Below, piece after piece: positions 1 to 6,391 of a stretch of DNA of 6,391 nucleotides. The notes below the pieces were generated by a model. It ran no database searches. It was not told the DNA's origin and saw nothing but the letters and a program-made list of their open reading frames with translations. This stretch comes from Clostridiaceae bacterium UBA4839 (GTDB lineage: Bacteria; Bacillota; Clostridia; Clostridiales; Caloramatoraceae). The translations under genes were made by a program, and so were the position numbers. Location of the stretch: the NCBI GenBank assembly GCA_002400085.1, contig DHEX01000110.1, positions 1 through 6,391 on the forward strand, read 5' to 3'. The stretch's first letter is position 1. Each line of letters opens with the position of its first letter.

Positions 1-14
1 TCACTGTTTGTGAA

Positions 15-20
15 TATAAT
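15..20 (+). promoter_or_regulatory. Possible -10 hexamer of a dlt promoter
   Basis: A perfect TATAAT lies 25 bases before the dltA start. It would place transcription start near position 27, giving a short leader that still holds the dltA ribosome binding site. The matching -35 element would lie before the start of the window, so it cannot be checked. TATAAT is frequent by chance in DNA this AT-rich, and the operon may be transcribed from further upstream. Confidence 0.22.
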
Positions 21-33
21 TGCTATGGTGATT

Positions 34-38
34 AGAGG
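34..38 (+). promoter_or_regulatory. Ribosome binding site of dltA
   Basis: AGAGG lies 7 bases before the ATG at 46, which is good Shine-Dalgarno spacing. It decides the start of dltA in favour of ATG 46 over the in-frame GTG at 10, which would lie upstream of this site. Confidence 0.75.
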
Positions 39-45
39 TATAACT

Positions 46-1569
46 ATGAACATTATAGAAAGTATTGATAACTATGGTATGGAATGCGGAAATAAAATTG
101 CACATATCTATCGTGATAATAAACTTACTTATAAAGAGCTTAAAGAAGGGTCAGATGCTCTTGCATATTACATAATTGAACAATTTAAGGATGATAAAAC
201 TCCAATTATAGTTTATGGACATAAAAAAAGCGAAATGCTCATATCATTTTTAGCATGTGTAAAGGCAGGGCATGCATATGTCCCGATTGACAGTTCCTTA
301 CCAGATGTGAGGGTTAGGGATATAATTGAAGGCTGCAATGCAAAGCTGATACTTAGTATTGAGAATCTGAATATTCCTTGTGAAGAAATTACTATAAAAA
401 ATTTAGATGAAATAAATTATATATTTAAACAATATGCTGGAAAAATCTCTAATTATAATTATATGGTAAAGTTGGAGGAACCATATTATATAATTTATAC
501 ATCAGGGAGTACAGGAAAACCAAAGGGAGTTCAAATCACCCTATCTAACTTGCAAAGCTTTATAAAGTGGGGATTGTCTATATGCAATTTAGATAAGGAT
601 AGAAATTATGTATTTATGAATCAAGCCCCATTTTCATTTGACCTTTCTGTTATGGATCTTTATTTATCCCTTGCAAGCGGCTCAACGCTTTTTAGTATTG
701 ATAAAGCTATGATATCAAATACGAGCGAATTATTTGAATATTTTAATAAATCAGACATAAATATTTGGGTATCAACGCCATCTTTTGCTGAAATGTGTCT
801 TACTGACAGCAGCTTTAATTCAAACCTTCTTCCAAATGTTAAAACATTTTTATTCTGTGGAGAAACCCTTTCAAATGCCTGTGTGGAAAGACTTAAAGAA
901 AGATTTAAGGAAGCTAAAATTTATAACACATATGGACCTACAGAAACTACTGTTGCCATAACTTCTATTGAGGTTGATAATGAAATTTTAAAAATTAATC
1001 CGCTCCCTGTAGGCAAGGTTAAAGATGATTGTATTATAAATATAATTGATTCAAATGGCAGGAAGCTTACAGAAGGTGAAAAGGGGGAAATTGTAATAGG
1101 CGGTGATAGTGTAAGTATTGGATATTATAAGAATGAGGATATGACAGCAAAATCCTTTTCTAAAACCATGATAAACGGAGTGGAGAAAAGATGCTATAGA
1201 ACAGGAGATAAAGGGTATTTAAAAGATGGATTACTTTATTATTGCGGTAGAATTGATTTCCAAGTAAAATTAAATGGTTTTAGAATTGAACTTGAAGATA
1301 TTGAGAATAATCTTAGAAAGATTGATTTTATAAGAAATTGTGCAGTTCTTCCTGTTATGAGGGACGAAAAAATTCAGTACCTAACAGCTGTTGTGACTTT
1401 AAATAAAGAAGTAAATGAAAAAGAATTTAAAATAGTAATGATGATAAAAAGTGAGCTTAGAAAGTTTATTCCTGATTATATGATACCAAGGAAAATAGTA
1501 ATTAAAGACAATCTTCCTATGACAGCAAATGGGAAAGTTAATAGGAAATTACTTATGGAGGAATTATGA
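46..1569 (+). CDS. dltA: D-alanine--D-alanyl carrier protein ligase (DltA)
   Basis: Cytoplasmic adenylation enzyme of the ANL superfamily. It activates D-alanine with ATP and transfers it to the phosphopantetheine thiol of DltC, the first step of teichoic-acid D-alanylation. The 507 residues match the usual length of about 500. Visible core motifs in order are the P-loop-like YTSGSTGKPKGV (residues 151-162), FCGE with Cys270 (the position known in Bacillus DltA to help select D-alanine), NTYGPTE (294-300), YRTGD (384-388), the hinge GRIDFQVK (401-408), and a C-terminal NGKVNRK whose Lys497 corresponds to the catalytic lysine. The ATG at 46 follows AGAGG by 7 bases; an in-frame GTG at 10 has no such support. 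The stop overlaps the start of dltB, and the next genes are dltB, dltC and dltD. Both the motifs and the neighbours exclude a general nonribosomal peptide adenylation domain. Confidence 0.97.
   Translation: MNIIESIDNYGMECGNKIAHIYRDNKLTYKELKEGSDALAYYIIEQFKDDKTPIIVYGHKKSEMLISFLACVKAGHAYVPIDSSLPDVRVRDIIEGCNAKLILSIENLNIPCEEITIKNLDEINYIFKQYAGKISNYNYMVKLEEPYYIIYTSGSTGKPKGVQITLSNLQSFIKWGLSICNLDKDRNYVFMNQAPFSFDLSVMDLYLSLASGSTLFSIDKAMISNTSELFEYFNKSDINIWVSTPSFAEMCLTDSSFNSNLLPNVKTFLFCGETLSNACVERLKERFKEAKIYNTYGPTETTVAITSIEVDNEILKINPLPVGKVKDDCIINIIDSNGRKLTEGEKGEIVIGGDSVSIGYYKNEDMTAKSFSKTMINGVEKRCYRTGDKGYLKDGLLYYCGRIDFQVKLNGFRIELEDIENNLRKIDFIRNCAVLPVMRDEKIQYLTAVVTLNKEVNEKEFKIVMMIKSELRKFIPDYMIPRKIVIKDNLPMTANGKVNRKLLMEEL
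1557..1561 (+). promoter_or_regulatory. Ribosome binding site of dltB, inside the end of dltA
   Basis: GGAGG lies within the last codons of dltA. It is 4 bases before the ATG at 1566 and 7 bases before the ATG at 1569. Spacing therefore slightly favours the second methionine as the true start of dltB. Both are in frame, so the difference is a single residue. Confidence 0.65.
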
Positions 1570-2714
1570 TGTTGCCATTTAGCGGGCTTTTCTTTTTTTA
1601 CATTTTATTTATTTTTTTTATTGGGGCTATTATCTTAGGAATTTTAGGGAAACCTTTAAAATGGTATGGTTTTTTTGTAAACCTATTTATGCTGTGGCTA
1701 ATTTTTGGGAACTCTAAAAAAAATATAATAATTTTACTTATGTTTTTAACAGGGGAATTAGCATTAGTTGAAATATACATACATATTAGAAAACATTTTA
1801 ATAACAGATGGATTTTGTGGATTATGATTCTTTTTTCTATATTGCCTCTTATTCTTACAAAATGGGGAGAACAATTAATACATAGGCATGTAGCACTGCT
1901 TGGAATTTCTTATTTAACTTTTAAAGTAGTTCAGGTGCTTATAGAAACATATGATGGATTAATAGATAAGATGAATCCCCTTAGCTTTACTTATTTTCTT
2001 CTTTTTTTCCCCACGATCAGTTCTGGACCTATTGATCGTTCAAGAAGATTTTTAGAAGATATAAGTCATGTTATGAAGAAAGAGGAATACATTGAAAATT
2101 TAAGAAGGGGAATATATAAACTTGGTAAAGGAGCATTTTTTAAATTTTTTCTTGGGGCTATAGTTTCAAACTATTGGATGGCAAAAATTCCGACCGATAG
2201 AAATTTTATAAATATTTTAAATTATATGTATGCATATAGTTTTTATCTTTACTTTGATTTTGCAGGTTATAGCTTTATGGCAGTCGGAACAAGTTATATT
2301 TTTGGGATTAAAACTCCTGATAATTTTAATATTCCCTATTTAAGCCATGATATAAAGGAATTTTGGAACAGATGGCATATGTCGCTTTCATTTTGGTTTA
2401 GGGATTTTATTTATACAAGGATTGTAATGTCGTTTATAAAAAATAAAGTCTTTAAAAACAAATACACTGCATCTTACATTGGATTTATTATAACCATGTT
2501 TACCATGGGTGCATGGCATGGAACCCAAAGGCATTATTTAGTATATGGATTATATCATGGAATACTTATATGCTTTACTGATTATTTTGAAAGAAAGAGT
2601 AAATGGTATAAAAGTGTAAAAAATAATGAAAAGTGGGACACAGTATTTACATTTGTTACATTTAATCTTGTATGTTTTGGATTTTTGATTTTTTCGGGAA
2701 AATTATTTATATAG
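1566..2714 (+). CDS. dltB: D-alanyl transferase DltB (MBOAT family)
   Basis: Multi-pass membrane O-acyltransferase that takes D-alanine from DltC on the cytoplasmic side and passes it toward the outer face. The 382 residues are mostly hydrophobic segments. Typical MBOAT/DltB motifs are present: FFPTISSGPIDR (148-158), YFDFAGYSFMAVG (229-241), FWNRWHMSLSFWFRDF (266-281) and GAWHG (315-319), followed by YHG (330-332). His271 and His318 are 47 residues apart, the same spacing as the two functional histidines of Streptococcus DltB (His289 and His336), so His318 is the likely catalytic histidine. The start overlaps the dltA stop (ATGATG), which suggests translational coupling; the true start may be the second ATG at 1569. 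Alginate O-acetyltransferase AlgI is the nearest alternative, but flanking dltA, dltC and dltD settle the identity. Confidence 0.96.
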   Translation: MMLPFSGLFFFYILFIFFIGAIILGILGKPLKWYGFFVNLFMLWLIFGNSKKNIIILLMFLTGELALVEIYIHIRKHFNNRWILWIMILFSILPLILTKWGEQLIHRHVALLGISYLTFKVVQVLIETYDGLIDKMNPLSFTYFLLFFPTISSGPIDRSRRFLEDISHVMKKEEYIENLRRGIYKLGKGAFFKFFLGAIVSNYWMAKIPTDRNFINILNYMYAYSFYLYFDFAGYSFMAVGTSYIFGIKTPDNFNIPYLSHDIKEFWNRWHMSLSFWFRDFIYTRIVMSFIKNKVFKNKYTASYIGFIITMFTMGAWHGTQRHYLVYGLYHGILICFTDYFERKSKWYKSVKNNEKWDTVFTFVTFNLVCFGFLIFSGKLFI

Positions 2715-2719
2715 GAGGT
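2713..2719 (+). promoter_or_regulatory. Ribosome binding site of dltC
   Basis: AGGAGGT is a full-strength Shine-Dalgarno sequence overlapping the dltB stop codon. The ATG at 2731 follows GGAGG by 12 bases, longer than usual. An in-frame TAA at 2722-2724 rules out a start further upstream, so the wide spacing appears genuine. Confidence 0.75.
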
Positions 2720-2730
2720 TGTAACTAATT

Positions 2731-2961
2731 ATGGAAGAAAAAGTTTTATCAATTCTTGAAGATATTTGTGGCACTGATGAGATTAAAAATGATATGGACA
2801 TTGATTTATTTGAAAATGGGCTTTTAGACTCACTTGGTGTTATAGAGCTTATTGTAGATATTGAGGATAATTTTAATATAAAACTTGAACCCACTGAGGT
2901 TAAAAGAGAGGATATCAGTACCCCTAGAAAGGTTATTGAATATCTATCAAAGAGGACTTAA
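2731..2961 (+). CDS. dltC: D-alanyl carrier protein DltC
   Basis: Small acyl-carrier-type protein (76 residues, the normal DltC length of about 78) that carries D-alanine as a thioester on 4'-phosphopantetheine from DltA to DltB. The prosthetic-group attachment motif is LLDSLG (residues 31-36), with Ser34 as the attachment site. The protein is acidic and predicted to be helical, as expected for a carrier protein. Residues 46-71 contain a typical DltC pattern (DNFNI, then E..REDISTP, then VIEYL). It begins 16 bases after dltB and ends 2 bases before dltD. A general fatty-acid ACP is the alternative, but the genomic position makes DltC nearly certain. Confidence 0.96.
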   Translation: MEEKVLSILEDICGTDEIKNDMDIDLFENGLLDSLGVIELIVDIEDNFNIKLEPTEVKREDISTPRKVIEYLSKRT

Positions 2962-2963
2962 AG

Positions 2964-4160
2964 ATGAAAAAAGTAATTTGCACTATAATTTTAATAATTT
3001 CTTTGATTATATTCCCTAATATATATATTAAATGTCTTAATAAATATTATGATGGAAAAATTGATGGAGTTTATTATGATGAAATAGGTAATTTGCAGGA
3101 TGGCTTAAAAAACTCAGGCCTTGAGCTTCAAAAAAAATCCCTGGACAGAAGCGATAATATTCTAATTTTTGGTTCATCAGAGCTGTCAGGAACTAATTTT
3201 TATACACATCCATCAAATTTTTTAAAGAATAAAGTAGATGGCTTTCAAATAAATATAATTGGGAGGGGCCATTATCAGGATTTCGTTCATGCAATTAATT
3301 TTTTAGCTCTTGATGATAGTATTCAAAATAAAAAGGTAGTTATTATTTTATCACCACAATGGTTTGATGAATCGGGAATTAAACCTGAAGACTTTAATAT
3401 GGTTTTTTCACCTATTCAATTTTACTCAGTTATGTTCAATAAAAATATCGATAAAAGTTCTAAATTAAAAATTACAAATAGAGTAAAATATCTGCTAAGC
3501 ACGACTAAGGATTATAATCAGGATAGACTTTTTTGTAATTTATATTCAAGTAATAACTTTTTTTCAAAAGCTTCCATTGATGTACTTATGCCCTATTATA
3601 AATTCAAGTATGATTTACTTACGGTAAAGGACAAAAAAAATACATATGAACTGTTTAAAAAATATAAAAATAAAAGCCAAATTATAAAGGCTGATAGGAA
3701 AGATATAAATTGGAATAATGAGCTTAAAAAGGCAGAGAATGTTGGTAAAAAAAGCTGCACAAATAATGACTTTGGTGTTTATGATGAATATTATAGTAAA
3801 CATTTGGCACCAAAAATGGAATATTGGAAAGGCCTATATAGAAATGGTTCCTATGCTGTATCCCCCGAATATGATGATTTGACTTTTTTACTTGATGTAT
3901 GTAAAAAGCTTAATATTAAACCTCTTTTTATAAGTGTTCCTGTTAATGGGCTGTGGTATGATTATACTGGGTTTCCAAAAGAGGGTAGGGAGGCCTATTA
4001 TAAGAAGGTAAAAGATATTATCGACCCATATGGCTATAAAATTGCTGATTTTTCAGGTAGTGAATATGAAAAATACTTTTTAGGAGATATTATGCATGTT
4101 GGATGGAAAGGATGGATTAAAATAGATGGGGAAATTGAAAAATATTATTATGAAAAGTGA
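2964..4160 (+). CDS. dltD: D-alanyl transfer protein DltD
   Basis: Membrane-anchored extracytoplasmic protein with an SGNH/GDSL-like esterase fold, needed for the final transfer of D-alanine to teichoic acid. The 398 residues are in the normal range. One N-terminal membrane anchor is visible (about residues 4-23), and the rest should lie outside the membrane. The nucleophile motif is FGSSELSG (69-76) with Ser71 as the likely catalytic serine. The C-terminal DIMHVGWKGW (375-384) supplies Asp375 and His378, the classical DltD DxxHxGxKGW motif, so the triad is complete. GAGG at 2952-2955, in the end of dltC, gives an 8-base spacing to this ATG. The last codons overlap the small dltX-like gene at 4126-4284, which is in another frame. 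Confidence 0.96.
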   Translation: MKKVICTIILIISLIIFPNIYIKCLNKYYDGKIDGVYYDEIGNLQDGLKNSGLELQKKSLDRSDNILIFGSSELSGTNFYTHPSNFLKNKVDGFQINIIGRGHYQDFVHAINFLALDDSIQNKKVVIILSPQWFDESGIKPEDFNMVFSPIQFYSVMFNKNIDKSSKLKITNRVKYLLSTTKDYNQDRLFCNLYSSNNFFSKASIDVLMPYYKFKYDLLTVKDKKNTYELFKKYKNKSQIIKADRKDINWNNELKKAENVGKKSCTNNDFGVYDEYYSKHLAPKMEYWKGLYRNGSYAVSPEYDDLTFLLDVCKKLNIKPLFISVPVNGLWYDYTGFPKEGREAYYKKVKDIIDPYGYKIADFSGSEYEKYFLGDIMHVGWKGWIKIDGEIEKYYYEK

Positions 4161-4284
4161 AGAAAAAATTATCAATAATGATTTTTTCCTATTATTATTT
4201 TTATTAATTACGATAGCAGCAGTGACAAATACATTTTTAAAAGTTGGCGGAAATAAAGTAGAATATATATATAGTCAATTTTAA
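4126..4284 (+). CDS. dltX: DltX-like D-alanylation microprotein
   Basis: This is a 52-residue reading frame overlapping the 3' end of dltD. It has a short polar, lysine-containing N-terminus, one hydrophobic segment (about residues 19-38, DFFLLLFLLI onward) and a C-terminus ending exactly in EYIYSQF. Proteins of the DltX family are about 50 residues, have one membrane helix and end in a conserved F-(I/L)-Y-N-x-F motif. Their C-terminal tyrosine has been shown in other Firmicutes to carry D-alanine between DltB and DltD. Tyr49 is the matching residue here, and serine replaces the usual asparagine. The ATG at 4126 has only weak GGA elements upstream (4110-4116). The ATG at 4150 would give 44 residues with no visible Shine-Dalgarno sequence. 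An in-frame TAG at 4123-4125 limits the N-terminus. Translation is probably coupled to dltD. The identity rests on length, topology, C-terminus and context; the exact start is uncertain. Confidence 0.75.
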   Translation: MGKLKNIIMKSEEKIINNDFFLLLFLLITIAAVTNTFLKVGGNKVEYIYSQF

Positions 4285-4300
4285 CAGGAAAAATTTATAT

Positions 4301-4329
4301 TTGACTAAATATAATATAAAATGTATAAT
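4301..4329 (+). promoter_or_regulatory. Sigma-A promoter of the lysine leader
   Basis: TTGACT (4301-4306) and TATAAT (4324-4329) are separated by exactly 17 bases, a near-consensus housekeeping promoter. Transcription should start near 4336, about 17 bases before the riboswitch aptamer and about 290 bases before the transporter start codon. Its position just after the dltX-like stop codon separates the transporter from the dlt operon as its own transcription unit. Confidence 0.85.
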
Positions 4330-4352
4330 TAACAAAATTAAAGTGAATAGAA

Positions 4353-4514
4353 AAGGTAGAGGAGCATTATTTAACAGTATCCTGTGGAGGTAAGCACAAT
4401 GAAGCAGGTGAAAGGAAATATTGCCGAAGCATATAGGGGGCTTAGATCTATATGTCTGGTTCTGCATAGAATATATGCAGAACTGTCACAAAGTAATTTG
4501 TGAAGAGCTATCAT
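4353..4514 (+). promoter_or_regulatory. Lysine riboswitch (L box) aptamer
   Basis: This leader RNA segment should bind lysine and control the downstream transporter. Conserved L-box blocks appear in order: AGAGGAGC (4358-4365), AGTA (4376-4379), GGAGG (4386-4390), GCCGAAG (4423-4429), CTGG (4456-4459), CTGTCAC (4483-4489) and AAGAGC (4503-4508). The helices can be read directly. P1 pairs GGTAG (4355-4359) with CTATC (4508-4512). P2 pairs 4365-4372 with 4416-4423, and CCTG with CAGG (4381-4384/4405-4408). P3 pairs 4429-4436 with 4448-4455. P4 is a perfect 9-bp stem (4460-4468/4474-4482). P5 is a 6-bp stem (4487-4492/4497-4502) with a GTAA loop. TAAGC in loop 2 (4391-4395) is complementary to GCTTA in loop 3 (4440-4444), matching the known kissing-loop contact. 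Confidence 0.95.
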
Positions 4515-4542
4515 TCAAAGCAGCACATTTTTTATGTGTTTT

Positions 4543-4573
4543 AACGCCCCGAGTGATACTTAGGGTGTTTTTT
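4543..4573 (+). terminator. Intrinsic terminator of the lysine riboswitch
   Basis: AACGCCC (4543-4549) pairs with GGGTGTT (4563-4569). After one C-A mismatch the stem continues with GAGT/ACTT (4551-4554/4558-4561) closing a three-base loop. A run of six T follows (4568-4573). It lies about 30 bases after the aptamer and 55 bases before the transporter start, the expected place for a lysine-induced transcription-stop element. A competing antiterminator could pair P1 3'-strand bases TATCA (4509-4513) with TGATA (4554-4558), plus AAG (4503-4505) with CTT (4559-4561); this is inferred from complementarity only. Confidence 0.82.
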
Positions 4574-4614
4574 GTTATGATACTTTCTCTCCATAATTCA
4601 CTTAATAATTTCTT

Positions 4615-4620
4615 AGGAGG
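4615..4620 (+). promoter_or_regulatory. Ribosome binding site of the transporter
   Basis: A perfect AGGAGG lies 7 bases before the ATG at 4628. It fixes the start there and rules out the in-frame extension of 69 codons back to a TTG at 4421, which would run through the riboswitch and its terminator. The site lies outside the terminator hairpin, so control appears to act on transcription and not by hiding the ribosome binding site. Confidence 0.93.
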
Positions 4621-4627
4621 AGAAAAA

Positions 4628-6364
4628 ATGAGGAAAAGGAACTTATTACTAACAACTTTATTAACATTTCTATTCTTATCTTTTACAACAACTGCTTTTG
4701 CAGCAGAAAATGAACCAACTTTAAATGCTGCAAGGTTTGGAATCTTTACGCTTATTCCCCCTCTTATTGCAATTGCACTTGCTTTTATAACTAAAAATGT
4801 AGTTTTATCACTGTTCTTAGGAGTATTTTCAGGCGCATTTATACTAAGCTTAAATGGAAATAATGTATTTGGGGCATTTTATTTTGGGTTTTTAAAAGTT
4901 ATAGATTTAATTCAAGGCTCTCTTGCAAACAAATGGAATGCAGGCATAATCTTGCAGTGCATGGTTATAGGAGGTTTAATTGCATTGGTTTCAAAGATGG
5001 GCGGAGCAAAAGCTATTGCAGAAAGCCTTTCAAAAAAAGCAAAAACTCCAACCAGTGCGCAGCTTATAACTTGGCTTCTTGGAATACTTGTTTTCTTTGA
5101 TGATTATGCAAATTCATTAATTGTAGGACCTATTATGCGTCCGGTAACAGATAAAATGAAGGTTTCAAGAGAAAAATTGGCTTTTATAGTAGATGCTACA
5201 GCAGCACCTGTAGCTGGAATTGCACTTATATCAACTTGGGTTGGCTATGAAATAAGTCTTATTAAGGATGGATTTAGTTCCATAGGTCAGCAGGTAAATG
5301 CTTATGGAGTATTTGTATCCTCTATTCCATACAGATTTTATAATATATTAATTCTTGCGTTTGTAGCATTTACAGCTATTTTTCTAAGAGAATTTGGACC
5401 TATGCTTCATGCAGAAAGAAGAGCAAGGCTTACAGGCAAAGTTTTATCTGATACAGCAAAGCCTATGGTATCCACAGAAACTACGGGGGTTGAGCCAAAA
5501 GAAGGAATAAAGCTTTCTATTTGGAACGCAATAATTCCTATTGGAGCTTTAATAGTTTTTTCCTTTTCAGGATTTTATTTTAATGGATATAGAGCTATAA
5601 TGGGCGGAGAAAACTCTAGGGTAATAAATCTTTTAAAGAGTTCTCCTGCTTCTTTTGCAGCATTTAGAGAGTGCTTTTCTGCATCTGATGCATCTGTAGT
5701 TTTATTTCAATCAGGTCTAATTGCCAGTATAATAGCTATTATAATGGGAATGGGCCAAAAGATATTTACTTTAAGTGAAGCAATAGATACTTGGATTGAG
5801 GGAATGAAGTCCCTTGTAATTACAGGAGTTATCCTTTTGCTTGCATGGTCCTTATCTGGTGTCATTAAGGAGCTTGGAACAGCAGTATATTTATCCTCTG
5901 CACTTTCAGATAAAATTCCAGCATTTTTATTACCATCTTTAATTTTTGTATTAGGCTCTATAATATCCTTTGCGACAGGAACTTCATATGGAACAATGGG
6001 AATACTTATGCCTCTTGCTATTCCTCTTTCATATAAGGTTTCACCGAATATGAGCTTTGTAACATTATGTGTAAGTGCAGTGCTTTCAGGAGCAATATTT
6101 GGAGATCACTGTTCACCTATTTCTGATACAACTATACTTTCATCCATGGGATCTGCCTGTGATCACCTTGACCATACAAGAACTCAGCTGACTTATTCAG
6201 TTACAGTTGCAGTATTTACTGTGATTTGCGGCTATATCCCATGTGGACTTGGAGCACCAATTTATATTGTTCTTCCTCTTGCTATATTATCTATGGCAGC
6301 TCTTGTATATTTTGTAGGCAAACCTGTAGAAACACATGAGGCTACAGCAATAAAGAACGCATAA
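4628..6364 (+). CDS. NhaC-superfamily transporter, probable lysine transporter
   Basis: Polytopic inner-membrane secondary transporter of the NhaC Na+/H+ antiporter family, 578 residues. The N-terminus (MRKRN, a hydrophobic stretch, then TTAFAAEN) looks like a signal peptide with an AFA-A site near residue 25, or a first membrane segment. Many hydrophobic segments follow, from about residue 38 to 564. Family signatures include VFFDDYANSLIVGP (155-168), ATGTSYGTMGILMP (449-462) and GDHCSPISDTTI (492-503), with acidic residues in membrane segments as expected for ion coupling. A lysine riboswitch and terminator precede it and no other gene intervenes, so its expression should fall when lysine is plentiful. 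Comparative genomics has described NhaC-type proteins under LYS elements as candidate lysine transporters (called LysW). Family is very secure; substrate is inferred from regulation. The alternative is a plain Na+/H+ antiporter or another amino-acid exchanger. Confidence 0.9.
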   Translation: MRKRNLLLTTLLTFLFLSFTTTAFAAENEPTLNAARFGIFTLIPPLIAIALAFITKNVVLSLFLGVFSGAFILSLNGNNVFGAFYFGFLKVIDLIQGSLANKWNAGIILQCMVIGGLIALVSKMGGAKAIAESLSKKAKTPTSAQLITWLLGILVFFDDYANSLIVGPIMRPVTDKMKVSREKLAFIVDATAAPVAGIALISTWVGYEISLIKDGFSSIGQQVNAYGVFVSSIPYRFYNILILAFVAFTAIFLREFGPMLHAERRARLTGKVLSDTAKPMVSTETTGVEPKEGIKLSIWNAIIPIGALIVFSFSGFYFNGYRAIMGGENSRVINLLKSSPASFAAFRECFSASDASVVLFQSGLIASIIAIIMGMGQKIFTLSEAIDTWIEGMKSLVITGVILLLAWSLSGVIKELGTAVYLSSALSDKIPAFLLPSLIFVLGSIISFATGTSYGTMGILMPLAIPLSYKVSPNMSFVTLCVSAVLSGAIFGDHCSPISDTTILSSMGSACDHLDHTRTQLTYSVTVAVFTVICGYIPCGLGAPIYIVLPLAILSMAALVYFVGKPVETHEATAIKNA

Positions 6365-6391
6365 AAAATATATTCCATTCACTTGACCGTT

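Noticed and set aside
3..35. Open frame from the window edge ending at TAG (33-35), ending EYNCYGD, possibly the tail of an upstream gene or of a usual-position dltX
   Set aside because: Only ten codons are visible. The YN pair faintly recalls the DltX end, but the other residues do not fit, and the frame after dltD matches that motif far better. Sequence upstream of the window would decide.
10..45. In-frame GTG start adding 12 residues to DltA
   Set aside because: The good ribosome binding site at 34-38 sits inside this extension and points to ATG 46, and the 507-residue product has the normal family N-terminus (an early helix, then the LTYKEL region).
1598..3803. Minus-strand frames at 1598-1780, 2703-2894 and 3615-3803
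   Set aside because: Each lies opposite a well-identified dlt gene, has low-complexity composition mirroring the sense strand, and shows no family motif.
4162..4188. Hairpin with A and T runs just after dltD as a dlt terminator
   Set aside because: The 11-bp stem is almost all A-T with a G-T pair, has no GC core, and lies within the coding frame of the dltX-like gene. It is probably a by-product of AT-rich coding sequence.
4237..4467. Minus-strand open frame of 76 codons across the leader
   Set aside because: It is the antisense of the promoter and riboswitch, has no recognisable protein features, and AT-rich DNA often gives such chance frames.
4421..4627. N-terminal extension of the transporter frame by 69 codons from a TTG
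   Set aside because: It overlaps the lysine aptamer and its terminator, has no ribosome binding site, and the strong AGGAGG at 4615-4620 and signal-peptide-like N-terminus mark ATG 4628 as the start.

Overview
The window reads as the chromosome of a low-GC Gram-positive bacterium, most likely a Clostridium-like Firmicute. The DNA is strongly AT-rich, nearly all synonymous positions are A or T, and AGGAGG-type ribosome binding sites are common. The genes are a teichoic-acid D-alanylation (dlt) operon and a riboswitch-controlled transporter. All genes are on the + strand.

Region 1 (about 1-4284) is a compact dlt operon in the order dltA-dltB-dltC-dltD, with a small dltX-like gene last. DltA activates D-alanine with ATP and loads it on the phosphopantetheine of the carrier DltC. 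The membrane O-acyltransferase DltB moves it across the membrane. DltD, an extracytoplasmic SGNH-type esterase/acyltransferase, acts in the final transfer to teichoic acid. The small protein at 4126-4284 has one membrane segment and ends in EYIYSQF, which resembles the C-terminal motif of DltX, the tyrosine acyl relay between DltB and DltD. In the Bacillus-type arrangement dltX precedes dltA, so its position at the 3' end overlapping dltD is the main observation in this region. Genes overlap or are separated by only 2-16 bases, which implies one mRNA with translational coupling.

Region 2 (4285-4627) is a dense regulatory leader. It has a near-consensus sigma-A promoter (TTGACT, 17 bases, TATAAT), a complete lysine riboswitch (L box) aptamer whose five helices and L2-L3 kissing pairing can be read directly, and an intrinsic terminator about 30 bases after the aptamer. 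Together these predict transcription attenuation when lysine is abundant.

Region 3 (4628-6364) encodes a 578-residue NhaC-superfamily membrane transporter with an N-terminal signal-peptide-like segment. The lysine riboswitch directly upstream makes lysine uptake (or exchange) a better guess than plain Na+/H+ antiport. The last 27 bases contain nothing recognisable. No convincing terminator separates the dlt operon from the lysine leader.
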